A stretch of DNA of 50,747 nucleotides from positions 1 through 50,747 of the forward strand of contig CAISBR010000019.1 of NCBI GenBank assembly GCA_903883645.1. Direction: 5' to 3'. Below, in pieces: positions 18,101 to 25,604 of the stretch. Position 1 is the stretch's first letter. Every line of letters begins with the position of its first letter. The notes beneath the pieces were generated by a model that saw only the letters and a program-made list of their open reading frames with translations, did no database searches and was not told the origin of the DNA. The stretch is from an uncultured Myxococcales bacterium. GTDB lineage: Bacteria > Myxococcota_A > UBA9042. Made by a program: the position numbers and the translations under genes.

Positions 18101-20560
18101 CGATTTGCACGCGGCAGAGTTGCAGACGTCGGCGGCAGCGCTGCAGTCGGCGGCCTTGCCCACTACGCACTGGCCCGAGGTGCACACATCGCCCACCGTG
18201 CAGCCGTCGCCGTCGCTGTCGCACGACTGGCCGTTGGCCGCGGTGGCGTCGTTCTTGCACGCGCCGGTGCCCAGGCAAGTGTCTACGGTGCAAGGGTTCT
18301 TGTCGTCGCAGTCGGTATTTTGCACGCAGCAGCCCGCGCCGCCCACGCCTTTGCAGGCGCCGTTCGCGCAGCTGTCGTTCTTGGTGCACGGGTCGCCGTC
18401 GTTGCAGGCGGCGGTGTTGTTGGTGTGGCTGCAGCCGGCGATTTTGCTGCACACATCGTCGGTGCAGGCGTTGTTGTCTTCGCAGTCGGCGATGGCGCTG
18501 GGCTTGCACACGCCACTGGTGCAGGCGTCGCCGGTGGTGCAGGCATCGCCGTCGCTGCACAGGCCCGACTCGTTGATGCCCTTGGTGGCACACTGGCCCG
18601 TGCCGGGGTCGCAGGCGGTCTGCTTGCACGCATTGTCGCCGCTGGTATTGCACACAATTGCGGTCTTGGGATCCGTCGCGCACTTGTACGGCAAGCTGCC
18701 CTTGTCGCAGTACGACTTGCCGGCGCACAGGCTGGTGGCCTGGCCGGAGCAGTCGCTGTCTTGCTGGCAGCCGCACTGGTTGGCGCCGGCGCTGCACTTG
18801 CCCGCCTTGCAGCTGTCGCCCACGGTGCATTTTTCGCCGTCGTCGCACGCCGCGGTATTGGGCGTATAGACGCAGCCTTGGCTGGGATTGCAGGCGTCGT
18901 CGGTGCACGCGTTGCCGTCGTCGCACTTGGTGGCCGTGCCCGATTGGCAGCCGCCGCTGGCGTCGCACAAGTCGCCGCTAGTGCAGGGGTTGCCGTCGTC
19001 GCAAGCGCCACTTACCGGGGCATTGACGCAGCCCTTGGTGGCCGAGCACGAGTCGAGGGTGCACGGCTTGCCGTCGTCGCACTTGTTGGGGGTGCCGACG
19101 CAAGTGCCGCCCGCGCAAGCATCTTTGACCGTGCAGGCGTTGCCGTCGTCGCAGGTGGCGGTGGTTGGGGTCGACTTGCAGCCGCTGGCCAGCTCGCACG
19201 CGTCGTCGGTGCAGGGGTTGCCGTCATCGCACTTCTTGGTGGTGCCCGAGCAGACGCCTGTGTCGCACAGGTCGTTGTTCGTGCAGGCATTGCTGTCGTC
19301 GCAGGGGGCCGCGGTCTGCTTAAAGACGCACTTGCCATCGACGCAGCTGTCGGCGGTGCAGGGGTTGCTGTCGTTGCAGACCTTGATCTTGCCGCCCTGG
19401 CACTGGCCGTCTTGGCAGGTGGCGCCGATCTCGCACGGGTTATCGCCCTGGCACGGGCCGGTGGCGAACGCGTACTTGCAGCCGGCTTTGGGGTCGCATG
19501 TCTCGTCGGTGCAGGGGTTGCCGTCGTCGCAATTCTTGTTGGTGCCGGTGCACTGGCCCTCGACGCACAAGTCTTTGCTGGTGCACACGCTGCCATCGTC
19601 GCACGGCTGGGCACTGTTGGCGTTGGTGCACTTTTTGGCGATGGGGTCGCAAGCGTCGCTGGTGCAAGCGTTTTTGTCGTCGCAGGCGGCTTCGTCGGTT
19701 TGGCCGTTGCAGTTGTTGTCTTGGCCGTCGCAGGTCTCGGGCGCCGCGTTTGCGGCGTTGCAGGTGCTCAGGCCCTTGGTGTCGCAAAACCGCTTGCCAC
19801 TGCAGCTGCCGTAGTCGTTGCCTGTGCTGCAAGTGGTGCCTAGGCCTAGCTTTTCGGCCCGGCTGCTGCACGAGCAGGTCAGGTCGTCGCGCTTGCACTG
19901 CTTGATGCTGGCGCCCGAGCCCGAGGTGACGTTCAGGCACGAATAGCCGACCGGACAAGGGTTTTGGTCGTCGCACAGGCCGCCGCAGAACTTGCCGGGG
20001 CTCGACTTGCCGTTGCCGTAGTCGATGCAGACCGCGGTGCTGCCGGCCGCGCCGCCTTGGCAGTCCGCGTCGCTGTTGCAGGGGTCGCAAATGCGCGGAA
20101 ACTTGGGCATACATACGGCGACGTCGTCGGCACCGGCCTTGACCGTCTTGCACGAGGTGCCACTGGGGCAGCCCGCGCTGCACGACACGGCGCAGGTGCC
20201 CGAGCCGGCATCGTCGAGGCAGTAACCTGAGGCGCACTGGGCGTTTTCGGTGCAGGCGCAGCCGCCTTCGGTGCAGGTGTTGGCGTCTTCGGGGGGCTTG
20301 GTCGTGTCGGGTGGCGGCTGGGTGTCGACCAGGGTATCGAGCGGGATCAGATCGGGGGTTTGCTCGCTGTCGGCGACGCTTTGGTCGAGCTCGCTGTCAG
20401 GCAGGCCGGCCACGTCGAGCACAAACCCAACGTCGGGCGCCGCAGTGTTGCTGGTCGAGGCCGCGGTGCCACTGTCGCAACTGCTGGCAAAACAGGCAAA
20501 AAACCCTAGGGCCAGCGCGATGAACGGTAGTCTTTGCTGCCAGGTCTTGCGGTCGATCAT
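15119..20560 (-). CDS. Giant cysteine-rich lipoprotein with a C-terminal 14-repeat propeller-like region
   Basis: This is an 1813-residue predicted lipoprotein (lipobox ASSC near residue 28) with an Asp/Pro-rich spacer to about residue 90. Residues about 95-1030 are a very long Cys-rich region built from CDDGNPCT-x-D-x-C type units (Myxococcus-type repeats) and one MopE-like putative metal-binding motif, CDGQDNNCNGQTDE. Residues about 1040-1813 contain roughly 14 units of about 50 residues around a strand like GNYVVVWDS followed by GQDGD-x-x-GVYGQRF and VN-x-T-x-G-x-Q, which looks like a beta-propeller or two. ATG 20560 has a G-rich ribosome site. The role is unknown; an extracellular, disulfide-rigid stalk carrying a propeller head is an inference. 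Confidence 0.88.
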   Translation of the reverse strand: MIDRKTWQQRLPFIALALGFFACFASSCDSGTAASTSNTAAPDVGFVLDVAGLPDSELDQSVADSEQTPDLIPLDTLVDTQPPPDTTKPPEDANTCTEGGCACTENAQCASGYCLDDAGSGTCAVSCSAGCPSGTSCKTVKAGADDVAVCMPKFPRICDPCNSDADCQGGAAGSTAVCIDYGNGKSSPGKFCGGLCDDQNPCPVGYSCLNVTSGSGASIKQCKRDDLTCSCSSRAEKLGLGTTCSTGNDYGSCSGKRFCDTKGLSTCNAANAAPETCDGQDNNCNGQTDEAACDDKNACTSDACDPIAKKCTNANSAQPCDDGSVCTSKDLCVEGQCTGTNKNCDDGNPCTDETCDPKAGCKYAFATGPCQGDNPCEIGATCQDGQCQGGKIKVCNDSNPCTADSCVDGKCVFKQTAAPCDDSNACTNNDLCDTGVCSGTTKKCDDGNPCTDDACELASGCKSTPTTATCDDGNACTVKDACAGGTCVGTPNKCDDGKPCTLDSCSATKGCVNAPVSGACDDGNPCTSGDLCDASGGCQSGTATKCDDGNACTDDACNPSQGCVYTPNTAACDDGEKCTVGDSCKAGKCSAGANQCGCQQDSDCSGQATSLCAGKSYCDKGSLPYKCATDPKTAIVCNTSGDNACKQTACDPGTGQCATKGINESGLCSDGDACTTGDACTSGVCKPSAIADCEDNNACTDDVCSKIAGCSHTNNTAACNDGDPCTKNDSCANGACKGVGGAGCCVQNTDCDDKNPCTVDTCLGTGACKNDATAANGQSCDSDGDGCTVGDVCTSGQCVVGKAADCSAAADVCNSAACKSTGAGSYQCLKTAKVDGSTCDDGLYCSIGEACKAGKCTGGTGMDCTTSGCTTGSCDEATKACKGTPKADGVACDADGSGCTKSDACLAGQCVKGSAVDCSNPTDVCNDWGCKSTGATTYQCQPTAKTKGAPCEDGKFCTDGDSCDGAGKCLAGGAKACSEVADSCNDATCDETNKKCVPKAKVDGTTCNDGDVCTPTDACKTGLCVGQNNQCGDLKISTFKTAGASLVTAKAAAILDLGGGHYRVAWGNSDTTVSTRSSRDEGSRENTEQTYSYQNVVRNVGLTTAPTGGSDVIAMAEYNDSGSCVPGTYYCSCTTSNGCPINACSTATYSRYTSKSYFQYQRSDNWLANSGALVNIVAPTTASCGASSVTLILDKFVVAPYADGRRLMVWGESGTVYKAIINADNSMAKNLGTDATMKQFAAAVASDNSSIIVWSDGAEIWAQMYYADGSTNGTKFQVNTNAVGAQTAPFVAYQPSGRYIVAWQTDTTSGDVAMQVFKPDPGVPINSEVVVNTTTTGYQGAPTLAVFQDGSFMVAFEDGSGKDSAGYGILGQWYSSTGAKVGGEKILNAGVVGDQRYPVGKGLSSDVGVIAWTSLADSHIYARRFDKLGNVYNGAKELLVNSTKTGEQGNPAIAVAGSGAFVVAFDSEGIDGDATGIGLQRYAADGSLVGLETVVNTYKTGSQTTPAVGMDTAGNYVVVWDSVGQDGDIDGVYGQRFKSDGSKSGSEFQVSQTTANDQWRPSVAMQSDSSFAAVWESYGQTGGSNYDVVLRCYDASGVAYGNEQIVNSVTADKQQFPTIVAFADGRYLVTWQSFGQDGAGWGVYGQMLYKDCKAIGGPFAINTTTTGDQTSPKAAVDGSGNFTAVWASLGQDGDNFGIYAQRFDKSNGKVGLEFKINPITAGEQSKPAIAFLSTGNTLTVWQTAGEDESGYGLKAAQYKDATQQGLDLMPNTTFTGNQSLPAVVGRSDGSYVLVWRSDAQDGSKGAVIARILK

Positions 20561-20593
20561 TCTAGTTCCCCCGGGGCGCACACGTTTCGCAAC

Positions 20594-20622
20594 AGTTTAC
20601 GGGCGCTCCGCCGCGGCGGCAA
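20594..20622 (-). promoter_or_regulatory. Likely promoter of the 1813-residue lipoprotein gene
   Basis: Minus strand: TTGCCG (20622-20617), a 17-base spacer and TAAACT (20599-20594), each four of six matches to the sigma-70 consensus, 34 bases before the start codon. The spacer contains part of the perfect palindrome CCGCCGCGGCGG, which could be an operator. Confidence 0.45.
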
Positions 20623-20648
20623 GGCAGCTTGAGCTTGGCGTGGTTAGG

Positions 20649-22742
20649 TCATTTATAGAGCGGGTAGGCGGGCTTAGCATCCCCTTGCGTCAGGCGCACC
20701 AAGTAGCCAGGGCGAATATTTTTCCATACTTGGGTGGTGCCGGCGGCGTCGGGCCAGCGCACTTCGAGCTGGTCGATGCTGCACGCGCTGCCCAGGCCAA
20801 AGTGGGCGACCAGGTCGTGTTGCATGCCAAAGTGCCCGTAACCACCGCCGATTTCTACGGTTTGTGTGACCGCACCGGTGGTTACCCGCACCACTGCGCC
20901 GATGGCCGAGCGGTTGCTGCCGGCGCCGCCGACCAGTTGTACCTGCAACCAGTTGCCCAAATTGGCACTATCATTTGAAAATACATGCACTTCTTCGGTC
21001 TTGTAGCACTCGCTCGGGCTCAAGCCGCAGCGGGCCAAGCTGTGGCCCAGGGCGATGTCCAGGTCGCCGTCGCGGTCCCAGTCGGCGATGGCGATGCCGT
21101 GGGCGTGCAGGTGCTTGAGGCCCGAAGCGTCTGTAACATCGGTGAATTGGCCATCGGCTCCTTGCTGAAACAGCTTGGCCTTCGTGCCCGGGTAGTCCGA
21201 GCCGGCGACCAAAATGTCGAGGCGGCCATCGTTGTCAAAATCGAACACGGCCAGGGTCATGTCGCCCACATCGTCGCCCTGACCGGGGGCAAAGTGGTGG
21301 CCAAGTCCGCTCTGGTCTTCATGAAGATGGTTCAGCGTGGGGATCTTCGCGCCATCGTTCAGCGCCACCCGCAGCGGGTCGCTCGACGGGCCCACGTCGG
21401 GGTGCACGATGGAGCCGAACACAAAATCCAAGTCGCCATCGCGGTCTAGGTCGGCGCAGGCCACCGTGCCCGTGTTGCCGCCCAGGCGATAGGGCTTCCT
21501 GTCGGTGGCGTGGTTCCAGCGGTAAGTGCCACCAAAAGCGGCCTTGAGCTGCGGGCAACTGACCTCTGGCGGCGGCGCTTTGTCGCAGTCGGCGGCCTTG
21601 GGATTGTCAAAGCAGTAGCACTGCGCGTTCCAGTTGCTGGTCCAGTCGTCGTTGTCGTCGCGGTCGAAGTGGGTCTGGGTTTTTAGGTCGTCGAACCGCT
21701 TGCCAGAGGGCCCCAAACTGCCGCTGAGCCAAAGGGAATTGAAGTAACGGCCGTACGATACGCCCAAAAGGTCGGGCCAGCCGTCGCCGTTGATGTCGCA
21801 GGCCGCGGTGCCCCAGGTGTGGCGGTGGGCGCTGCCGTTTTCGATGGCGACTTGGCTCGTTGCGGGCTTGGTCATCAAGCCTTCGTCGGTGGTGACGATG
21901 CTGAACAGGCCGGTGCCGGCGCCGCGCACCAAGTGGTCGGGGCTGGGCGTGTCTTTGCCCGGTGCGCCCCATGTCGCATAACCCAGCCAAAGATCGAGCA
22001 TACCGTCGCGATCGTAGTCGACAAAACTGGCCGAGGTCAGGTTCTTGCGCAGCTCCGTGTCGGCAAAAGTGTTACTTGGCGCAAGGTTAAAGTGCCCCTT
22101 GCCATCGCCCAGCATCAGCTCCGAGGCGTCTTGGGAGAAAAGGTCGGCTTTGCTGTCGATCGGCACCGAATTGCCGCAAAATGCATCTAAGTTGCCGTCG
22201 TTGTTCACGTCGCCGTACACCACGATGTGCGCTTGGCGGCCAAAGCCGTCGGTGGCATCGCGGGGCAGTAAAATGCCAGAACTCTTCGTAATGTCTGTAA
22301 AATTGAACTCGCCAGGGCCGGTGCGATGCGCTTTGAGCAAGAACAGCTTGCGCGGCCCGGCGCCCAAGTTCTCGCGCTTGCCCGAATTGGCCATGCTGCG
22401 CACAAACAGCTCGGGCAAAAGGTCGCCATCCAGGTCGGCGGTCGAGAGGCGTACGCCCACCGCGCCACTGTCGGTAATGCCTACTTTCTTGGTGACATCG
22501 CTAAAGATTTTGCCCTTGCCGCTCCAGCTGCTGCCCGGTTTGCATACGGCGGGGGGCGCGCCGGCCCAGGGGTCGCTGCCCGTGTCGCTGCCCGTGTCGC
22601 TGCCGGCGGTTGTGTCGCCGCTGACTGCGCTGCTGTCGCTTTGGGCCGTAGAAGTCGCGCTGGTGCTGCTGCCGCAGCCGATGGCCGCGACGAGTGCGAT
22701 CCAATAGGGCACACCAGGGAGCGTGGGGCGGAGCAAAGGCAT
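20649..22742 (-). CDS. FG-GAP/VCBS repeat lipoprotein with ASPIC/UnbV domain (CRTAC1-like)
   Basis: This 697-residue secreted protein has a signal ending in a lipobox-like AAIGC near residue 24 and a Ser/Asp/Thr linker. Seven FG-GAP-type blades are visible, each with a Ca-binding loop such as LDGDLLPELF, VNNDGNLDAF, YDRDGMLDLW, INGDGWPDLL, LDRDGDLDFV, FDNDGRLDIL and WDRDGDLDIA, matching a seven-bladed integrin-like propeller. The C-terminal ~100 residues (NRSAIGAVVRV ... IDQLEVRWPDA) match the ASPIC/UnbV domain that often follows it. I chose ATG 22742 because the signal peptide starts there; the frame extends to 22889 without a signal. It probably acts in adhesion or carbohydrate recognition outside the cell. 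Confidence 0.88.
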   Translation of the reverse strand: MPLLRPTLPGVPYWIALVAAIGCGSSTSATSTAQSDSSAVSGDTTAGSDTGSDTGSDPWAGAPPAVCKPGSSWSGKGKIFSDVTKKVGITDSGAVGVRLSTADLDGDLLPELFVRSMANSGKRENLGAGPRKLFLLKAHRTGPGEFNFTDITKSSGILLPRDATDGFGRQAHIVVYGDVNNDGNLDAFCGNSVPIDSKADLFSQDASELMLGDGKGHFNLAPSNTFADTELRKNLTSASFVDYDRDGMLDLWLGYATWGAPGKDTPSPDHLVRGAGTGLFSIVTTDEGLMTKPATSQVAIENGSAHRHTWGTAACDINGDGWPDLLGVSYGRYFNSLWLSGSLGPSGKRFDDLKTQTHFDRDDNDDWTSNWNAQCYCFDNPKAADCDKAPPPEVSCPQLKAAFGGTYRWNHATDRKPYRLGGNTGTVACADLDRDGDLDFVFGSIVHPDVGPSSDPLRVALNDGAKIPTLNHLHEDQSGLGHHFAPGQGDDVGDMTLAVFDFDNDGRLDILVAGSDYPGTKAKLFQQGADGQFTDVTDASGLKHLHAHGIAIADWDRDGDLDIALGHSLARCGLSPSECYKTEEVHVFSNDSANLGNWLQVQLVGGAGSNRSAIGAVVRVTTGAVTQTVEIGGGYGHFGMQHDLVAHFGLGSACSIDQLEVRWPDAAGTTQVWKNIRPGYLVRLTQGDAKPAYPLYK

Positions 22743-22849
22743 GACGGGACTCGCGATCGCGACGGGCGACAGGCCAAGTGTCACCGGCGCTGCTCGCGTG
22801 CGCAAGCTAAACTGCTGGCGCAACGGCCGCGCGGGGTGCCCTGCAGTCA

Positions 22850-22878
22850 TTGACGCTCGGCAACCGCCCGCGTAGTCT
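22850..22878 (+). promoter_or_regulatory. Likely promoter of the lipoprotein gene at 22943
   Basis: TTGACG (22850-22855), 17 bases, TAGTCT (22873-22878). It lies in the 200-bp divergent region and predicts transcription from about 22885, ahead of the GTG start at 22943. Located by eye. Confidence 0.5.
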
Positions 22879-22942
22879 CGACTTGTCACGCGGCGACCGG
22901 CTGCTGAGTCAGCGGGCGCTTTGCCACAAACATGAGGGATTC

Positions 22943-23662
22943 GTGCATAGATTGACCCTGTCCCTGTCCCTGTCCCTGTCGGTGGTGCTGGCGGCGTGCA
23001 ATACCGTGACGCCTCGCCCTGCGCCCGCGCGTCCGGGCCCTGCCGCGGCGGTAGTGCCCACGGCGACTCCGGTTGCAGTGCCCACGCCTGTTGCGACTCC
23101 AGCGAGTCCTGTGGCGCCCGCCGCGCCGGCCGAGGTCAGCGACGCCGAGCGTCTTGCCGCCGGGCAGGCCGTACAGCAGCTGCTAGCGGCGCGCCAGGGT
23201 CCGCTCAGTATCACGTCGATCCAGCTGATTTCTGGGGTGTTTCGTGTTGTGGCCCAGCCCGTGCAAGCGGGCGCGCAGCCAATTGAGACCTACATCACCC
23301 GCGACCTGCAGCTGATCTTTCCTACGGTAGCGCGCCGCCAAGCGCCACAGGCCCCTGCTGCACCGGCCGCGCTGGCTGGCGACGACGGTGCCTACGGTGC
23401 GTGTCTGCAGTCCAAGCACGTGCGGCTCTTTGGCGACCCGAATCAGCCGCAGACCCAGCGGCAGCTGGCCGAGCTGGGTAGTGGCGGGCGGCAGCTGCTC
23501 GTCGATTGTGCGGCGCGGCCAGGGGATTGCGCGGTACTGGGCCAAACGACCCTGCCGATTCTGCAGCTTGGCGAGCAAAAGGTGGCGTCGCTGGTGCCGC
23601 GGGCGGTGATCGCCAAGTGGGCCGGCTGTGGCGCGCCCGCTGCGGCGCCTGCCGCCCCATAA
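22943..23662 (+). CDS. Lipoprotein with a possible degenerate thioredoxin-like domain
   Basis: This 239-residue lipoprotein starts at GTG 22943, with GAGGGA upstream and no nearby ATG. Its signal peptide has a striking LSLSLSLS core and lipobox VLAAC. A Pro/Ala/Val low-complexity spacer follows (to about 70). The C-terminal ~85 residues (CLQSKHVRLFGD ... LLVDCAARPGDCA ... TLPILQLGEQ ... AKWAGC) resemble small periplasmic thioredoxin-like domains with a C-x-x-C-K-x-x-x-x-LFG start, but the second active-site Cys is Ser. Redox activity of the usual kind is thus doubtful. The gene ends 7 bp from the convergent dinG stop. Confidence 0.7.
   Translation: MHRLTLSLSLSLSVVLAACNTVTPRPAPARPGPAAAVVPTATPVAVPTPVATPASPVAPAAPAEVSDAERLAAGQAVQQLLAARQGPLSITSIQLISGVFRVVAQPVQAGAQPIETYITRDLQLIFPTVARRQAPQAPAAPAALAGDDGAYGACLQSKHVRLFGDPNQPQTQRQLAELGSGGRQLLVDCAARPGDCAVLGQTTLPILQLGEQKVASLVPRAVIAKWAGCGAPAAAPAAP
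22956..22979 (+). repeat. Four perfect CCCTGT hexamers in a signal peptide
   Basis: Four exact CCCTGT copies encode the Leu-Ser alternation in the hydrophobic core of the signal peptide. Gain or loss of one copy keeps the frame but lengthens or shortens the core by two residues. Confidence 0.85.
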
Positions 23663-23669
23663 AGGCCGA

Positions 23670-25604
23670 TCAGCCTAGGTTGCGCGCGTTGGTCTCGGTC
23701 AAGAACTCGAGTACTTTGCGCCAATCGCGTGTCGTCGTCGCCGGCGGCAGGCTCGCGCGCAGCTGGGCGCCGTAGCGCATGGTCCACAGCCGCGGATCGA
23801 GCACCGCCACCACGCCCGTATGGCGGCGACTGCGCACCAACCGGCCAAAGCCTTGGCGCAACGCTTGGCTAGCGGCCGGCAGCCACAGTTCGGCAAAGGG
23901 CGAGCGCCCCACGGCTTGCAACCGCTCGCTGCGGGCCACCATCAGCGGCTCGTCGGGCGGCGGAAACGGAATCTTGTCGAGGATCACCACCCGCAACGCC
24001 GCGGCCGGCAGATCGACGCCTTGCCAAAACCCCATCGTCGCCAGCAGTAGCGCGGGTTGCTCGGCCACAAAACGCTCGAGCAGACGTTCGCGCGGCTCTT
24101 GCCCCTGGCACAGCACGGCAAACGGCAGCTGCGGCGGCACCAGCACGGCGGCGCGCTGCAGCGCTTGGTGGCTTGCAAACAGGGCCATCGTCGCGCCACC
24201 CGCCGCTAGTGCGAGATTCGCCACGGTCTTGGCCACTGCCACATCGCGGCCAACATCGCGCGGATCAGGCATATTCTCTGGCATATAGAGCAGGGCTTGC
24301 CGCGGAAAATCGAACGGACTGGGCACGCTCAACGCCGGCGTATCGGCGGCAAGCCCAAGCTGCTCGCGCACCAACTCGAACCGCCCGTCTACGGCCAGCG
24401 TCGCCGAGGTAAACACCCGCGTGGCCGGCACCGCCAGCAGGGTACGCCGCAGAATCGCCGCCACTTCGATCGGCCGGGCCACCAGCGCCACGTCGCGCGG
24501 CCGCTGTTCGACCCAGCGCACAAATTCGGCCTTGGGCGCCCGCGCCGGCACGCAGGTGTCGAGGTCACTGCGCAGGGCCCACAGCGACTCGCTCGCCTTG
24601 GTCAGCACCGGATCGCGGCTCGCCTCTTCGGCGCCGCACAGGTCGTGCAACCAGGTCAGCGCCGCATCGAGCTCGGCGGTCAGGGGTTGCAGTTGCTGCA
24701 GACGCTCGCCTTGCACCGCCTCGCCGTGGCGCGAGGGCCGCAGCGCTTGCCACAGGTGCCCGCTCGTCTGCTCAAGCTGGTCGATGGCCTCAGCCAGACC
24801 GGCCGCCAGCAAAGGATCTCCCAAAGCGCGCTGTGATGGTCGCAAGTCCTTGACAAGATTGCTAATGCGCCGCTCGCTCACCGTCGCGCCAAAGAAGTTG
24901 GTCACGGTGTCGGCCAGCGCGTGCGCTTCGTCGACGATGAGCACACCGCTATCGGGCAGCAGACCCCCGCTGGTAAAGCGCTCGCGCACCGCAAAATCCG
25001 CCAGCAGCAGGTGGTGGTTTACGATCACCACGTCCGACGCAGCGGCGCGGCGGCGGGCGCGGGCCACAAAACAGCCGTCGATACGCGGGCATTGGCTGCC
25101 TAGGCAGTTGTCGACGGTCGAGGTGACCTCGGCCCAGATCGAGTGGCCGTCGTCGATGCCCAGCACTTCGGCACGGTCGCCCACATCGCTGCCACGGCTG
25201 GTCGCTTCGATGGCGGCGAGCTCGGGGGCATTGGCCATGCCCAGCAAGCGCCTGCGGATTAGCGCGGCATCGATCCGTTGCGGACACAGGTAGTTGGCAC
25301 GCCCCTTGAGCACCGCCACGCTGCGCTGCAGTCCGCACGCGAGCTGGGCCGCCGGCAGATCATTTTGCAGAATCTGGCTTTGCAGCGTACGCGTCGCCGT
25401 CGACACCAGCACCCGCTTGCCCGACAGCAGCGCCGGCACCAGGTAGGCGATGGTCTTGCCCGTGCCGGTACCCGCTTCGACCAGCAGATCGCGGCGGTCG
25501 GCAATCGCCTTCTCGACCGCTTGCGCCATGGTCGCCTGACCGGGGCGCAGTTCGTAACCCGGCAGCACGTTTTCAAGATGGGCGAGAGCGGCCAGCGAAC
25601 TCAC
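23670..25604 (-). CDS. dinG: DinG-type ATP-dependent DNA helicase (XPD family, Fe-S)
   Basis: This 644-residue superfamily 2 helicase has Walker A EAGTGTGKT (near residue 45), DEAH box LIVDEAH, motif QGFGRLVRS and VLDPRL near the end. Four cysteines match the Fe-S ligands of DinG: one in YLCPQR and three in NCLGSQCPRIDGC, with the same C-x4-C-x5-C spacing. It probably unwinds DNA with 5' overhangs or R-loops. The GTG start at 25604 overlaps the TGA of the upstream membrane protein (GTGA), so translation is likely coupled. A repair helicase at the end of a lipoprotein operon is unusual. Confidence 0.93.
   Translation of the reverse strand: MSSLAALAHLENVLPGYELRPGQATMAQAVEKAIADRRDLLVEAGTGTGKTIAYLVPALLSGKRVLVSTATRTLQSQILQNDLPAAQLACGLQRSVAVLKGRANYLCPQRIDAALIRRRLLGMANAPELAAIEATSRGSDVGDRAEVLGIDDGHSIWAEVTSTVDNCLGSQCPRIDGCFVARARRRAAASDVVIVNHHLLLADFAVRERFTSGGLLPDSGVLIVDEAHALADTVTNFFGATVSERRISNLVKDLRPSQRALGDPLLAAGLAEAIDQLEQTSGHLWQALRPSRHGEAVQGERLQQLQPLTAELDAALTWLHDLCGAEEASRDPVLTKASESLWALRSDLDTCVPARAPKAEFVRWVEQRPRDVALVARPIEVAAILRRTLLAVPATRVFTSATLAVDGRFELVREQLGLAADTPALSVPSPFDFPRQALLYMPENMPDPRDVGRDVAVAKTVANLALAAGGATMALFASHQALQRAAVLVPPQLPFAVLCQGQEPRERLLERFVAEQPALLLATMGFWQGVDLPAAALRVVILDKIPFPPPDEPLMVARSERLQAVGRSPFAELWLPAASQALRQGFGRLVRSRRHTGVVAVLDPRLWTMRYGAQLRASLPPATTTRDWRKVLEFLTETNARNLG

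Noticed and set aside
18320..19843. 507-codon plus-strand open frame rich in Val/Ala/Gly
   Set aside because: It is the complement of the periodic CDDGN coding repeats; the apparent repeats come from those codons.
17500..20280. Short direct DNA repeats that could be taken for a CRISPR-like array
   Set aside because: They are in frame, imperfect and encode cysteine repeats; no uniform spacers, leader or cas genes.
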